A stretch of 64,000 nt of DNA from Pirellulales bacterium (GTDB lineage Bacteria; Planctomycetota; Planctomycetia; Pirellulales; JAEUIK01): NCBI GenBank assembly GCA_019636335.1, contig JAHBXR010000006.1:203451-267450 (forward strand), in the 5' to 3' direction. The notes beneath the pieces were generated by a model, which ran no database searches, had not been told where the DNA came from, and saw only the letters and a program-made list of their open reading frames with translations. Of this stretch, positions 46,096 through 54,645 are shown in pieces; within the stretch, counting starts at the first letter, position 1, and each line of letters begins with the position of its first letter. Made by a program: the position numbers and the translations under genes.

Positions 46096-47970
46096 TTGAA
46101 CGTGCGTCGAGTCTTAAGGATGGGACTCGCCTGGTTCGCCATCGTGGCGAGCACGTTTAGCGCTGCGCCCGCGGAGACGCTCGATCCGAACGAGCCGGTC
46201 TACACGCGACAGCGTTCGTTCGTCATTCCGTTTCGGGTCGAGCGACCGGAAATCGCGGCGCAGGAGGCCTCCGAGGTCCAGCTTCACGTGTCGAGCGATC
46301 GGGGGGTGACGTGGCAGCGCAGCGCGCGGGCCTTGCCCGACGCCGGCCGATTCAATTTCGAGGCCCCCCACGACGGCGAATACTGGTTCTTCGTGCGCAC
46401 GATGGGGACCGACGGGGGGCTGTTTCCGCCGACGCCGCCGCAGGCCGAGCTGCGCGTCGTGGTCGACACCTTGCAACCGCGACTGGATCTGGAAGCCGAG
46501 CGCGGTCGAAGCGGCCAGGTCGAGGTCCGCTGGCTGGCGCGCGATCGGAATTTGAATCCCGATTCGCTGAAGATCGAGTTCCGCGTGGCGGATTCGCCCG
46601 ATCCCTGGCGCGCGGTGAGCTTCCCGCCCGACGATCGTTCGATTCCGCGTGTCTCGCGCGGCAGCACGACCTGGCTGCCCCAGGGGCCCGCCCGGCCGCT
46701 GGCGATTCGCGCCGAGATCACTGACGAGGCGGGCAACGTGGCCGTGACGCAGGTGCGACTCGATCGGATCGGCACGGCCACCGCGAATTCCACGCTCGAT
46801 GGTGAAGGAGTCGACCAGGACGTGGCTTTGCAAAGGCGGCCGGGCATGATCTCTAACACGGCGCAAACGTGGCCCGCCGAGGAATTGCCGCTTCCGCCGT
46901 TCGCGCGTCGCGATGCGAACACGAGCAGCACACCACCTTCGATGAGCGAGCGTTTCCCGAGTGGCCGCGGCGCCCCGGCGACGCCCGTCAGCCAGGGTGG
47001 GGCCGATGCCGGCGTTGAAGAGATTGCCCCTGGTCGTGGCGTTGAAGAGATTGCCCCCGGCGAGTTGGCCAACAACCGGCCTGGACCGTCGACGCGCGTG
47101 GTGAATCTGCCCGGCGAGGCCTCGCCGTACGATAGCGACGCGATCGTCGAAGAGCTGCCGCTGGGGAATCCCGCGACTCCGAACACCTCGCGGCCGGTCA
47201 CCACGTCGCGCGAGCGAGCGAGCGGACCCTTCGACACCCTGGGGGCGCCGAGCGAGTCGGCAGTCCCGACGCCAGAGCTCGCTCCGGGGGCCGATCAGTT
47301 CGGTCTCGAGTTGCTGCCGATCGGCGAGCGACCGAACATCGTCAACTCGCGGCGCTTCGAGCTCGAATACGAAGTCGATTCGATTGGGCCCTCGGGAATC
47401 GGCAAGGTCGAACTATGGGGGACGCGCGACGGTGGACGCACCTGGTCGAGCTACGGCGTCGACATCGACAAGCGCAGCCCGCTCGTCGTCTCGGTCGATG
47501 AAGAAGGCATTTACGGCTTTCGCATCGCGGTCACCAGCGGCAGTGGCTTGGGGGGCTTCGCGCCGCGCAGTGGCGACCTGCCCGAGGTGTGGATCGGCGT
47601 CGACCTGACGAAGCCGGTGGCGCGTCTCGCCCCGATCAAGCCCGAGAATGCCGACCGCGCGGGGGAGCTGACCATCAAGTGGAAGGCGGCGGACGTCATG
47701 CTGGCCGACCACCCGATCGCGCTCTTCTACAGCGAATCGACCGAGGGTCCGTGGACCCCCATCACCAGCGGCATCGACAACACGGGGCGCTACGTATGGC
47801 AGCTCAAGAACGACCTTCCGATGAAGGTATACATCCGGCTCGAGGTGCGCGATCAGGCGGGCAACGTCCAGAACTCGACCACCGAAGAACCGATCTCGCT
47901 CGACCAGATGCGTCCGCAGGGGCACATTCGCACGATTCGACCGGTGGAGGAGTCACGGAGCGGAAGCTGA
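46096..47970 (+). CDS. Large secreted protein with Ig-like segments, function unknown
   Basis: 624 residues from a TTG at 46096 with GGGGGA upstream; GTG 46102 is an alternative. A signal peptide (MGLAWFAIVASTFSAAPAET) is followed by a beta-rich N-terminal part with two Ig-like stretches (RQRSFVIPFRVE ... FFVRTMGTDGG; LRVVVDTLQPRLDLEAERGR). A long Pro/Ser/Thr-rich linker follows, then two more beta segments (RRFELEYEVDSIGPSGIGKV, TIKWKAADVMLADHPIALFY). A 24-bp unit encoding GVEEIAPG is duplicated near 47011-47064. There are no catalytic motifs; probably a cell-surface or periplasmic structural protein. It is 142 bp after the DUF1559 pair in the same direction. Confidence 0.77.
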   Translation: MNVRRVLRMGLAWFAIVASTFSAAPAETLDPNEPVYTRQRSFVIPFRVERPEIAAQEASEVQLHVSSDRGVTWQRSARALPDAGRFNFEAPHDGEYWFFVRTMGTDGGLFPPTPPQAELRVVVDTLQPRLDLEAERGRSGQVEVRWLARDRNLNPDSLKIEFRVADSPDPWRAVSFPPDDRSIPRVSRGSTTWLPQGPARPLAIRAEITDEAGNVAVTQVRLDRIGTATANSTLDGEGVDQDVALQRRPGMISNTAQTWPAEELPLPPFARRDANTSSTPPSMSERFPSGRGAPATPVSQGGADAGVEEIAPGRGVEEIAPGELANNRPGPSTRVVNLPGEASPYDSDAIVEELPLGNPATPNTSRPVTTSRERASGPFDTLGAPSESAVPTPELAPGADQFGLELLPIGERPNIVNSRRFELEYEVDSIGPSGIGKVELWGTRDGGRTWSSYGVDIDKRSPLVVSVDEEGIYGFRIAVTSGSGLGGFAPRSGDLPEVWIGVDLTKPVARLAPIKPENADRAGELTIKWKAADVMLADHPIALFYSESTEGPWTPITSGIDNTGRYVWQLKNDLPMKVYIRLEVRDQAGNVQNSTTEEPISLDQMRPQGHIRTIRPVEESRSGS

Positions 47971-48129
47971 CGTGCTCGCCAGAGATAACGTTGCGCCTGC
48001 AATCGCGTGACTGCCCTGCTAGCAGCCGCCACGACCGACCCGGCGCAGTTGACCGCGCGCGGCGGACGTCTCTATGATTCGCCCCCACCGGCGGACGAAA
48101 CGATTCCCGTCAACCTGTTTCCTTCCACG

Positions 48130-48675
48130 ATGAATTCGACTTCGTACACTGGACTGGCGTTGCTCCTCTGCGGCCTGCTGGCGTGCGCGGGGGGCTGCGC
48201 CGCGGTGAAGGCGACGCAGCAGCCCGACAAGCGCGACATGAAGGTGCTGTACCGGGGGGTGCCGCGCACGCACGTGATCGCCGAATTAGGCGCGCCGGTG
48301 TGGAGCGACGTGCAGCAGGGGCAGACGGTCGACGTGTTTGCCTTCAAGCAGGGCTACACGAAAGCGAACAAGGCGGCCCGGGCGCTGGTGCATGGCGCGG
48401 CCGACGTGGCGACGTTCGGTTTGTGGGAAGTGGTGGGAATTCCAGCCGAAGCCATCGCCGATGGCACCGACGTGCAGTTGGAAGTCCACTACAACCCGGA
48501 CCAGACGGTCGCGCGCGTCGTGGTGATTAAGGGGGAGAAGGCGGTGAACCCGCCGGAGCCGTTCGCCTTCGCGAGCAAGGCGAACAAGGGGGACGGCGAG
48601 ATCCCGATCGAGACGCCGGCTATTCATCAGGAGCCGGCGCCGCTGACGGCGGGTGAAGCCAAACTAATTCGCTGA
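48130..48675 (+). CDS. Lipoprotein, function unknown
   Basis: ATG 48130 (MNSTSYTGLALLLCGLLACA) gives 181 residues with a lipoprotein signal. Cys19 in LLAC or Cys23 in AGGC is the likely lipidation site. The mature part (MKVLYRGVPRTHVIAELGAP, VDVFAFKQGYTKANKAARAL) resembles the SmpA/OmlA-like fold in which a short protein starts with a 'G.....V...LG.P' motif, and then has a hydrophobic GAADVATFGLWEVVGIPAEA stretch. Localisation is probably the outer or inner membrane, periplasmic side. It follows the secreted Ig-like protein and may share its transcript. Confidence 0.78.
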   Translation: MNSTSYTGLALLLCGLLACAGGCAAVKATQQPDKRDMKVLYRGVPRTHVIAELGAPVWSDVQQGQTVDVFAFKQGYTKANKAARALVHGAADVATFGLWEVVGIPAEAIADGTDVQLEVHYNPDQTVARVVVIKGEKAVNPPEPFAFASKANKGDGEIPIETPAIHQEPAPLTAGEAKLIR

Positions 48676-48676
48676 A

Positions 48677-48911
48677 TCAGTTCTGCTCGCTCGCGTGGAA
48701 ACGCTCGATCTGGTTCGCGCTCTCTTCGTCGACGGCGGCTTCCTGGTCACGTCCAAGTCGACGGTAGCACGTGGCACGATAGCGACGCAAAACAGCGCGC
48801 GACGGGTGCATCCAGGGAGTCTCGTCGATCGCGCAGTCGAAATCGGCGATGGCGAGTATCCCCGTCGTGAATCGTGCGAAGCTCGTTCAAGATAGTGCCC
48901 CTGGCCTTCAT
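48677..48911 (-). pseudogene. Frameshifted remnant of a small TPR-like gene
   Basis: On the minus strand, ATG 48911 with an excellent GAGGAGG site starts MKARGTILNELRTIHDGD. In the next frame the coding-like sequence continues as LAIADFDCAIDETPWMHPSR, then RRYRATCYRRLGRDQEAAVD up to a stop at 48677. The second part reads as a TPR unit, so a single frameshift around 48850 probably killed the gene. Alternatively only the short upstream frame is used. The rest of 48676-49041 (366 bp) holds the holA promoter. Confidence 0.4.
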
Positions 48912-48980
48912 AACAACCTCCTCTTCGTCTCTCTCACGCAAGAATACTCCAGGGAGTGACGTAGAGCGAGAATCCCGATT

Positions 48981-48989
48981 TGGTATACT
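48981..48989 (+). promoter_or_regulatory. Candidate extended -10 promoter of holA
   Basis: TGGTATACT is an extended -10 element (TGN plus TATACT) 52 bp before the holA ATG. No good -35 is visible, as is common for extended -10 promoters. Confidence 0.4.
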
Positions 48990-49041
48990 GCTGACAGACT
49001 ATCGCCGTTAGATACTTGCGTCTACAGATCACGATTCATTC

Positions 49042-50130
49042 ATGCCCGCAGCACTGAACGCTCTCGACTACCTCGCTGCCCAGGCCAAGCATCCTGCGCC
49101 GGCGGTGTGCGTGGCGTTTGGGGATGAGCCGTTTCTGAAGCGTGAGGTGCTGCTTGCCTTACGGCGCGAGGTGCTCGGCGGGGGAGACGGTGATTTTTCG
49201 CTCACGAGGCTCGAAGGGCGCGCGGCCGCGCTGCGCGACGTGCTCGACGAGCTCGCCACGCTGTCGCTTTTCGGCAGCAGCGGGCGGCGGCTCGTCGTGG
49301 TCGAAGGAGCGGATGAGTTCGTGTCGGCCCATCGTGCGGCGCTCGAAGATTATGTCGCCAAGCCGCGCGGCGCTTCGGTGCTGCTGCTCGACGTGAAGAC
49401 GTTCCCCTCGACGACGCGGCTCTACAAGGCGGTCGCCTCCTCGGGCCTGCTCATCGACTGCGCGCCGCCGACCGACGCCAAGATCCAGAAATGGCTCGTC
49501 GGTTGGGCGCGCGAGCGGCACGAGATCAAGCTCGAGGCCGCGGCGGCCGAACTGATGGTCGAGATCGTGGGGCGTTCGCTCGGCGTGCTCGATCAAGAAC
49601 TGGCCAAGCTGGCCGCGTTCGCCGGGCCGGGCGAGACGGTCAAACGCGACACGGTGGCCGACCTCGTCGGCGGCTGGCGCGCCAAGACGATTTGGGTGCT
49701 GCTCGACGCGGCTCTCGAGGGAGACGCGAAAACCGCGCTCGAGCAACTCGATCTCCTGCTGGGCGGGGGCGAAAACCCGGTCGGGCTGATGGCCCAAATG
49801 GGTTCTTCCTTGCGGCGGTTCGCCGCCGCGGCACGACTGATTGCCGCGTCGCGCAGCGGACGTGGCGCCATTTCGCTACGTGATGCCCTGGTCGAGGCGG
49901 GCATGAAGCCCTTCGTCCTCGCCAAGGCCGAAGCGCAATTGCGACAACTGGGGCGCGCACGCGCCGAGCAACTCTACACCTGGCTGCTCGAGACCGACCT
50001 GGCGCTCAAAGGGGCCAGCTCGCTCCCGCCACGGACCTTGCTGGAGCAATTGATCGTGCGACTCTCGAAGGGGGCCGCTCCACCGGCGCCAGCACCTGAG
50101 CCACGGCGCGGCGCGGCGTCCGCGCGATAA
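49042..50130 (+). CDS. holA: DNA polymerase III subunit delta
   Basis: 362 residues. HolA is the clamp-loader subunit that opens the beta clamp. Family features are the early CVAFGDEPFLKREVLLALRR block, 'SLFGSSGRRLVVVEGADEF', a degenerate P-loop-like core without Walker motifs, 'FPSTTRLYKAVASSGLLIDC', and the helical C-terminal part (LAQM... here NPVGLMAQMGSSLRRFAAAA) ending in an Ala/Pro-rich tail. The length is a little above the typical 340. It is monocistronic. Confidence 0.93.
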   Translation: MPAALNALDYLAAQAKHPAPAVCVAFGDEPFLKREVLLALRREVLGGGDGDFSLTRLEGRAAALRDVLDELATLSLFGSSGRRLVVVEGADEFVSAHRAALEDYVAKPRGASVLLLDVKTFPSTTRLYKAVASSGLLIDCAPPTDAKIQKWLVGWARERHEIKLEAAAAELMVEIVGRSLGVLDQELAKLAAFAGPGETVKRDTVADLVGGWRAKTIWVLLDAALEGDAKTALEQLDLLLGGGENPVGLMAQMGSSLRRFAAAARLIAASRSGRGAISLRDALVEAGMKPFVLAKAEAQLRQLGRARAEQLYTWLLETDLALKGASSLPPRTLLEQLIVRLSKGAAPPAPAPEPRRGAASAR

Positions 50131-50206
50131 CGCAACCTCGCAAGCTGCCGGGCCAGCGAGCCTGCCTCGGGGCCTCGTCCATGCCACGAGTGAATGAGGC
50201 GCCCCG

Positions 50207-50341
50207 TTACGGGGCCTCGGTCGCCGTGATATCGGTGGTGTTGTCCTTGACGTTGCGTGCCCCCTCGGGATTGCCGCAACCCACCACGCCCACGACCAGG
50301 GTCACCAGAAGCATCCAAGCTGCAGTACGTCGCCAGTTCAT
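50207..50341 (-). CDS. Very small lipoprotein (44 residues)
   Basis: ATG 50341 with a strong GGGAGGA site eight bases upstream starts MNWRRTAAWMLLVTLVVGVV, followed by GCGNPEG. The basic N-terminus, hydrophobic core and lipobox VVGC (Cys22) are a textbook lipoprotein signal; the mature peptide has only 23 residues, ending ITATEAP. Small planctomycete lipoproteins of this kind are common. The gene is convergent with holA and its function is unknown. Confidence 0.72.
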   Translation of the reverse strand: MNWRRTAAWMLLVTLVVGVVGCGNPEGARNVKDNTTDITATEAP

Positions 50342-50703
50342 CGAGAGATTCCTCCCTGAAAATGAGGTTCCTGCCTCGCCGACGACATGGACACCGCTCC
50401 ACGGAGAGCGAGTCTGCTCACACGACGATCGAGACGCTGAAATTATGCGGAAATGTGCCCCTGCTGCAAGGCGATACCGCAGTCGCGAGCAGCCTGGGGA
50501 AGAATGCCCTCGTGGCATTCTTCCCCCTCGCCAGGTTCCCAAAATCACGACTGACGTCGCGATTTTGGGATCGCATCCTGCGATCCGCACAGGCCGAGGA
50601 ATACTTCCCCGGCCTGCTAGCAGAACGCTAGAATGCTCCCCTTGCCGGCCCCGGCGACGGATGTCCGAGGCGCTGTAAATCTCTGGCGGAAGACCGACGC
50701 AGC
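50342..50703. other. Intergenic region with three adjacent perfect hairpins upstream of thyX
   Basis: 362 bp without a supported gene. Hairpin 1 has a 13-bp stem, GGGGAAGAATGCC at 50496-50508 with its complement at 50514-50526. Hairpin 2 has a 10-bp stem, TCCCAAAATC at 50537-50546 with 50561-50570. Hairpin 3 has an 8-bp stem, GGATCGCA at 50568-50575 with 50579-50586; it shares three bases with hairpin 2, so the two may be alternatives. No U-tract follows, so they are not obvious terminators. Confidence 0.75.
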
Positions 50704-51624
50704 ATGACTACGAACGCCGAACAACTCGAGGCACTTCGCTGGCGCAAGATTCCGGTGCTGGACGATGGATTCGTCTGCCTTGTCGATGCGATGGGAGACG
50801 ATCAGGCCGTGGTGCAGGCCGCGCGCGTCAGCTATGGCGAAGGGACGCGGAAGGTCTCGGACGATCGCGGCTTGATCCGTTATTTGATGCGGCACCGGCA
50901 CACGACGCCGTTCGAGATGGCCGAGATCAAGCTGCTGGTCCGCGTGCCGATGGACACCTGGCGGCAGTGGATTCGCCACCGCTCGGCCAGCGTGAACGAG
51001 TACAGCACGCGCTACTCGCTGGCGATCGACGCGGCGCAGGCTACGCCCGCCGATCAGTGGCGCAGCCAGGCCGCGACGAACCGCCAGGGGAGCGGGGATC
51101 CGCTCGACGCGGAGATCGGCGCGAAGCTCTCGGGCGAAGAGGCCGAGTTTCAGGCCCGCTCGCGCCGCGTGTACGAGGAACGCATCGAGGCGGGGGTGGC
51201 CCGCGAGCAGGCGCGCAAGGATCTCCCCCTTTCGACCTATACCGAGGCGTACTGGAAGATCGACCTGCACAACCTGCTGCACTTCCTCGCGCTGCGGATG
51301 GACAGCCACGCGCAGCTCGAGATTCGCGAGTATGCCACGGCGATTGGGCAGGAGATCGTGCGGCCGATGTTCCCGTTGGTGTGGGAGGCGTTCGTCGATT
51401 ATCGGATGAAATCGATGATGCTGACTCGGCTCGACATCGAGACCATCGGCCGGCTCGTGCAACATCTGGCAGCGCAGGGCCGTGCGCAAGCGACGGATGA
51501 AGATCTGCTGGCCGTGCAAGACCCCACCTGGGCCGATCTGAAGCGCTGCCGCGAACGGGACGAGTGCCGCGAAAAGCTGGTGCGGCTGGGGATGATGGGG
51601 AAGGCCGCTACCCCGGCATCTTGA
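50704..51624 (+). CDS. thyX: Flavin-dependent thymidylate synthase
   Basis: 306 residues. ThyX makes dTMP from dUMP with FAD and methylene-tetrahydrofolate. The signature RHR-x7-S is present as RHRSASVNEYSTRYS. The N-terminal block (VQAARVSYGEGTRKVSDDRG, LIRYLMRHRHTTPFEMAEIK) and the LHNLLHFLALRMDSHAQLEI block complete the family pattern. The C-terminal ~50 residues are longer than in most ThyX. No thyA is seen in the window. Hairpins lie in the region upstream. Confidence 0.96.
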   Translation: MTTNAEQLEALRWRKIPVLDDGFVCLVDAMGDDQAVVQAARVSYGEGTRKVSDDRGLIRYLMRHRHTTPFEMAEIKLLVRVPMDTWRQWIRHRSASVNEYSTRYSLAIDAAQATPADQWRSQAATNRQGSGDPLDAEIGAKLSGEEAEFQARSRRVYEERIEAGVAREQARKDLPLSTYTEAYWKIDLHNLLHFLALRMDSHAQLEIREYATAIGQEIVRPMFPLVWEAFVDYRMKSMMLTRLDIETIGRLVQHLAAQGRAQATDEDLLAVQDPTWADLKRCRERDECREKLVRLGMMGKAATPAS

Positions 51625-51625
51625 G

Positions 51626-52072
51626 TCATCGTTCGGCGCCGCGAGCGACGGCTCGTAAGAATGCCGCTGGCGTCACAATCGCGGTCGTGCCGAATTTCTT
51701 GAGCCGCCCGAGATGCTTCGTGTCGTGGGTAACCAGAAAGTCTGCGCCTGCGTCAAACACCAGAGCAAGCCATTTCGCATCCGTGACGTCTCGTGGCAGC
51801 GACGGGGGCACGATCGTCACCGGCGCCACCATTCGACACACGCCCTGCAAACCTTCGCAGAATCTTCGGATCTCGGCAGGCGACCAGCCGTGCTGTGAGC
51901 GAATACTCTCGTCGGATAAGACTCGCTCGATTTCGACGAGTGTCTCGGGCGAGAGTAATAGCGTAAAGTCGCCTTGGTAGAGTGCGTCAAGCACGCGGCG
52001 ACTGGCGCTTTGAGGATGCGATGCAAGAATGCCTCGAACGACCACGTTCGTATCAAGCGCCGCCTGAATCAT
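51626..52072 (-). CDS. PIN-domain toxin of a toxin-antitoxin pair
   Basis: 148 residues, COG1569-type PIN domain. The first acidic residue is in ALDTNVVVRGILA, the Glu is in SPETLVEIERVL, and the later acidic residues are in RDVTDAKWLALVFDAGADFL and VTHDTKHLG. PIN toxins are Mg-dependent RNases acting on tRNA or mRNA. The start ATG overlaps the stop of the antitoxin-like gene by four bases, typical for these pairs. It converges with thyX with essentially no gap (1 bp). Confidence 0.88.
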   Translation of the reverse strand: MIQAALDTNVVVRGILASHPQSASRRVLDALYQGDFTLLLSPETLVEIERVLSDESIRSQHGWSPAEIRRFCEGLQGVCRMVAPVTIVPPSLPRDVTDAKWLALVFDAGADFLVTHDTKHLGRLKKFGTTAIVTPAAFLRAVARGAER

Positions 52073-52347
52073 GGCTGCGAGCGAACTCGGTCCACCGCCT
52101 CATCGACGAGCTTGGCAATCTCGCGTTCAGGCACCCCAGCAGTCCGCTCACGAGCCTGTTTCACGAGTTGCCAACTGCGTTCAAAGGCCTGTCGCTTCTC
52201 CGCATCGGACAGCTCGGTCGGTGGAATGATGCGCGCGACAATGGTACCTTCAGAAACGAGATCGATCGGCTCACGGATCGGCCCCAGTTCGCGAATGAAG
52301 TCCCGAACGTAGCTGTTAGCCGACCCTAAGTCGATCGAATGAGACAT
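52069..52347 (-). CDS. Antitoxin of the PIN-toxin pair
   Basis: 92 residues. The N-terminus (MSHSIDLGSANSYVRDFIRE) and the beta-strand block LVSEGTIVARIIPPTELSDA follow the pattern of small antitoxins encoded before COG1569 PIN genes ('G.VVA.L.P'), with a helical C-terminus (REIAKLVDEAVDRVRSQP) that would wrap the toxin. The ATGA overlap with the toxin gene gives coupled translation. Autoregulation by the complex is usual for the family, but no operator was identified. Confidence 0.82.
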   Translation of the reverse strand: MSHSIDLGSANSYVRDFIRELGPIREPIDLVSEGTIVARIIPPTELSDAEKRQAFERSWQLVKQARERTAGVPEREIAKLVDEAVDRVRSQP

Positions 52348-52529
52348 CGTTTTCTTCCACCATGTTCGCCCGGACCGCTGGGCGAATGCTTTTTGGAGAG
52401 CTCCGGTGTACTTCTACTTCCGATAAATCAGGACTACTTCTAGTTTACTACTCCGGGAAACGGTCGTCCAATTCCGGCTTCCTGCAACTTAGTGCAATCC
52501 GAGCAAACGATCGTCAGGAACCCTTGCAT

Positions 52530-52919
52530 ATGCCCCAAGACTCCACCGCAGCAAACCTGCTCGCCCTGAATCAAAAGCTGCTCAACGCCATTTTTGCCGC
52601 CGATTGGAAGACGTACGAGCAACTCTGCGATCCTACGATCACCTGCTTCGAGCCTGAGGCGAAGGGGCATCTCGTCTCAGGCATGGCCTTTCATCGCTAT
52701 TACTTCGATCTCGGCGCGAGCAAGTCGGCCGTGAACGTGACGATGGCCGAACCGCACGTGCGCGTGGTGGGAGACGTCGGCATCGTCTCCTACGTGCGGC
52801 TGGTGCAAAAGCTGGGGCCAGACGGCTCCCCGATCACGGCGCAGTGCGAGGAAACGCGCGTCTGGCAGCGTCAGGGTGATTCCTGGCGGCACGTCCACTT
52901 CCACCGCTCGCTGCCGTAA
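52530..52919 (+). CDS. CaMKII-association-domain / SnoaL-like protein
   Basis: ATG 52530 with AGGA upstream gives 129 residues (MPQDSTAANLLALNQKLLNA); the frame is open to 52362 without conserved sequence. The NTF2-like fold is clear: IFAADWKTYEQLCDPTITCF, EPEAKGHLVSGMAFHRYYFD, and the beta strands GIVSYVRLVQKLG and EETRVWQRQGDSWRHVHFHR. This is the calcium/calmodulin-dependent kinase II association domain type, which forms oligomers. Bacterial stand-alone members have unknown function. It ends 6 bp before the convergent epmA gene. Confidence 0.86.
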   Translation: MPQDSTAANLLALNQKLLNAIFAADWKTYEQLCDPTITCFEPEAKGHLVSGMAFHRYYFDLGASKSAVNVTMAEPHVRVVGDVGIVSYVRLVQKLGPDGSPITAQCEETRVWQRQGDSWRHVHFHRSLP

Positions 52920-52925
52920 CGCTCG

Positions 52926-53921
52926 TTATGCTCTCTCGCGCGGGAAGGCGATGACTTCGTCGATCGACTTCGCACCGACGGCCAGCATGAGGGCGCGATC
53001 GAATCCCAGGGCCACGCCGGCGCAGTCGGACAAGCCTGCCTCCATGGCGTCGAGCAGACGGCTCTCTTCGGGGAGCGTTTGTTTACCATCGGAATGGCGA
53101 GCGATGTTGGCGCGTGTGTTGCGTGCTCGAAGCTCAGCGGCGTTGGTCAATTCGTGGTAGCCGTTGGCCAACTCGACGCCGTCCACAAAAAGCTCGAATC
53201 GCTCGGCGACGGGGGGCTCCTCGTGTCGCACTCTTGCCAGGGCGCTCTGCGAGGCCGGATAGTCGTAGAGAATCGTCGGCCGTGCGAGGCCCAACTTCGG
53301 CTGAATGCACTCGCTCACGAGCAGGTCGAGCCAGCCGTCGCGATCGTCCGGTGCAAGACTGGCCGGCACGGCGACTCCTGCCCGTTCGCAAGCCGCTTTC
53401 AACTCGGTCGCCTCGGCGCGATGCGGATCGAGGCCCAGTTCGCATTGGAACGCCTCGGCGTAGCTCAGGCGGTCGGCCGGCCCTCGCGCGAAGAGGCATT
53501 CGGCCACGTCCGAGAGCAACGACATGCCGGCGGCCAGATTATCGCCGGGGCGATACCATTCGAGGATGGTAAACTCGGCGTTGTGCAGCGGGCCGGCCTC
53601 GCCGTTGCGAAAAGCCCGCGTTATCTGGTAGATCGGCCCCGCGCCGGCGGCGAGCAGCCGCTTCATGCCGAACTCGGGGGATGTCTGGAGCCAGAGCGTC
53701 TCGCCGATTTCCGGACGAGTCGTTTCCGGCGTCCAGCGCGTGGCGAAGGGATCGAGGTGGCGGTCCACCACGATGTCGTGCGAGAGGATCGGTGTCTCGA
53801 CTTCGAGAAAGCCGCGCGTGTGGAAGAACTCGCGCACGCGGCGCAATAGTGCTGCGCGGCGTGCGAGATTCTCGAGGCTCGCCGTGGGGCGCCAAGCGTG
53901 CGGGTCGATTGCTTCGCTCAT
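52926..53921 (-). CDS. epmA: EF-P (R)-beta-lysine ligase EpmA (GenX/PoxA)
   Basis: A lysyl-tRNA-synthetase-like enzyme that activates beta-lysine and joins it to Lys34 of elongation factor P. ATG 53921 (MSEAIDPHAWRPTASLENLA) fits a GCGGGGG site nine bases upstream; ATG 53927 or TTG 53939 are alternatives. It has 331 residues, close to the E. coli protein, and consists of the class II catalytic core only (no anticodon domain). Motif 2 is ITRAFRNGEAGPLHNAEFTI, with LEWYRPGDN; motif 3 is in GVALGFDRALML. efp lies 45 bp upstream on the same strand and epmB is divergent, so the whole modification set is here. Confidence 0.94.
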   Translation of the reverse strand: MSEAIDPHAWRPTASLENLARRAALLRRVREFFHTRGFLEVETPILSHDIVVDRHLDPFATRWTPETTRPEIGETLWLQTSPEFGMKRLLAAGAGPIYQITRAFRNGEAGPLHNAEFTILEWYRPGDNLAAGMSLLSDVAECLFARGPADRLSYAEAFQCELGLDPHRAEATELKAACERAGVAVPASLAPDDRDGWLDLLVSECIQPKLGLARPTILYDYPASQSALARVRHEEPPVAERFELFVDGVELANGYHELTNAAELRARNTRANIARHSDGKQTLPEESRLLDAMEAGLSDCAGVALGFDRALMLAVGAKSIDEVIAFPRERA

Positions 53922-53966
53922 CGGCATACGCCCCCGCAACCTGCGGCTCCGCGGACCGATGGCTCC

Positions 53967-54536
53967 CTACTCTTTGACGCGTTCGATGTAGTCGCCGGTG
54001 CGGGTATCGAGCCGGATCGACTCGCCCATCTCGACAAAGGCGGGGCAAAGGAACTCGGCGCCCGTCTCGACCTTGACCGGCTTGGTCAGGTTGGTGGCGG
54101 TGTTGCCGCGCACCGCCGGCTCGCAGTATTCGATCTTGAGGACCACGTGATTGGGGGGCGTCACGCTGATGGGGCTGTCGTTGAACAACACCATGCTGCA
54201 GATCATGCCCTCTTTGAGGTACTTCCAGGCGTCGTCGACCTGGTCTTTCGTCAGCTCGTACTGCTCGTACGAGGCATTATCCATGAAGACGAACTTGTCT
54301 TGCTGCTTGTAGAGAAACTGAGATTCGATTTCGGTGATGTCGGCCGCGTCGATGGAATCGCCGCTTTTGTAGGTACGGTCGAGGACCGTGCCGCGGATGA
54401 GGTTCTTCAGCCGGCACTTATACATGGCCTGACCCTTGCCAGGCTTGACGAAATTGCACTCGATCATCAAGAACGGATCGCCCTCGATCTGGACCTTGAG
54501 ACCCTTCTTGAACTCGCTGGTGTTGTACGTAGCCAC
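53967..54536 (-). CDS. efp: Elongation factor P
   Basis: EF-P rescues ribosomes stalled at proline runs. GTG 54536 (VATYNTSEFKKGLKVQIEGD) gives 189 residues, the normal length; the longer frame to 54647 is leader. The three beta domains are visible. The modified residue Lys34 sits in NFVKPGKGQAMYKCR, exactly the E. coli position, which agrees with the epmA and epmB neighbours. The C-terminal block is PAFVEMGESIRLDTRTGDYI. It is probably co-transcribed with epmA and divergent from epmB with 109 bp between starts. Confidence 0.96.
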   Translation of the reverse strand: MATYNTSEFKKGLKVQIEGDPFLMIECNFVKPGKGQAMYKCRLKNLIRGTVLDRTYKSGDSIDAADITEIESQFLYKQQDKFVFMDNASYEQYELTKDQVDDAWKYLKEGMICSMVLFNDSPISVTPPNHVVLKIEYCEPAVRGNTATNLTKPVKVETGAEFLCPAFVEMGESIRLDTRTGDYIERVKE

Positions 54537-54645
54537 GTCGAATCCTGCTTCGTTTTCCAATCGGCGGGGGATATGCTTATCGGCAGCGGGTTGCCGTGTA
54601 CCCGCTACGCTTCGGCGCGAGGGCCGAATCAGGCGGAAGGACCGC

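Noticed and set aside
48695..48895. 66-codon frame after the lipoprotein gene
   Set aside because: No ribosome binding site or family sequence; the opposite strand holds the better TPR-like remnant.
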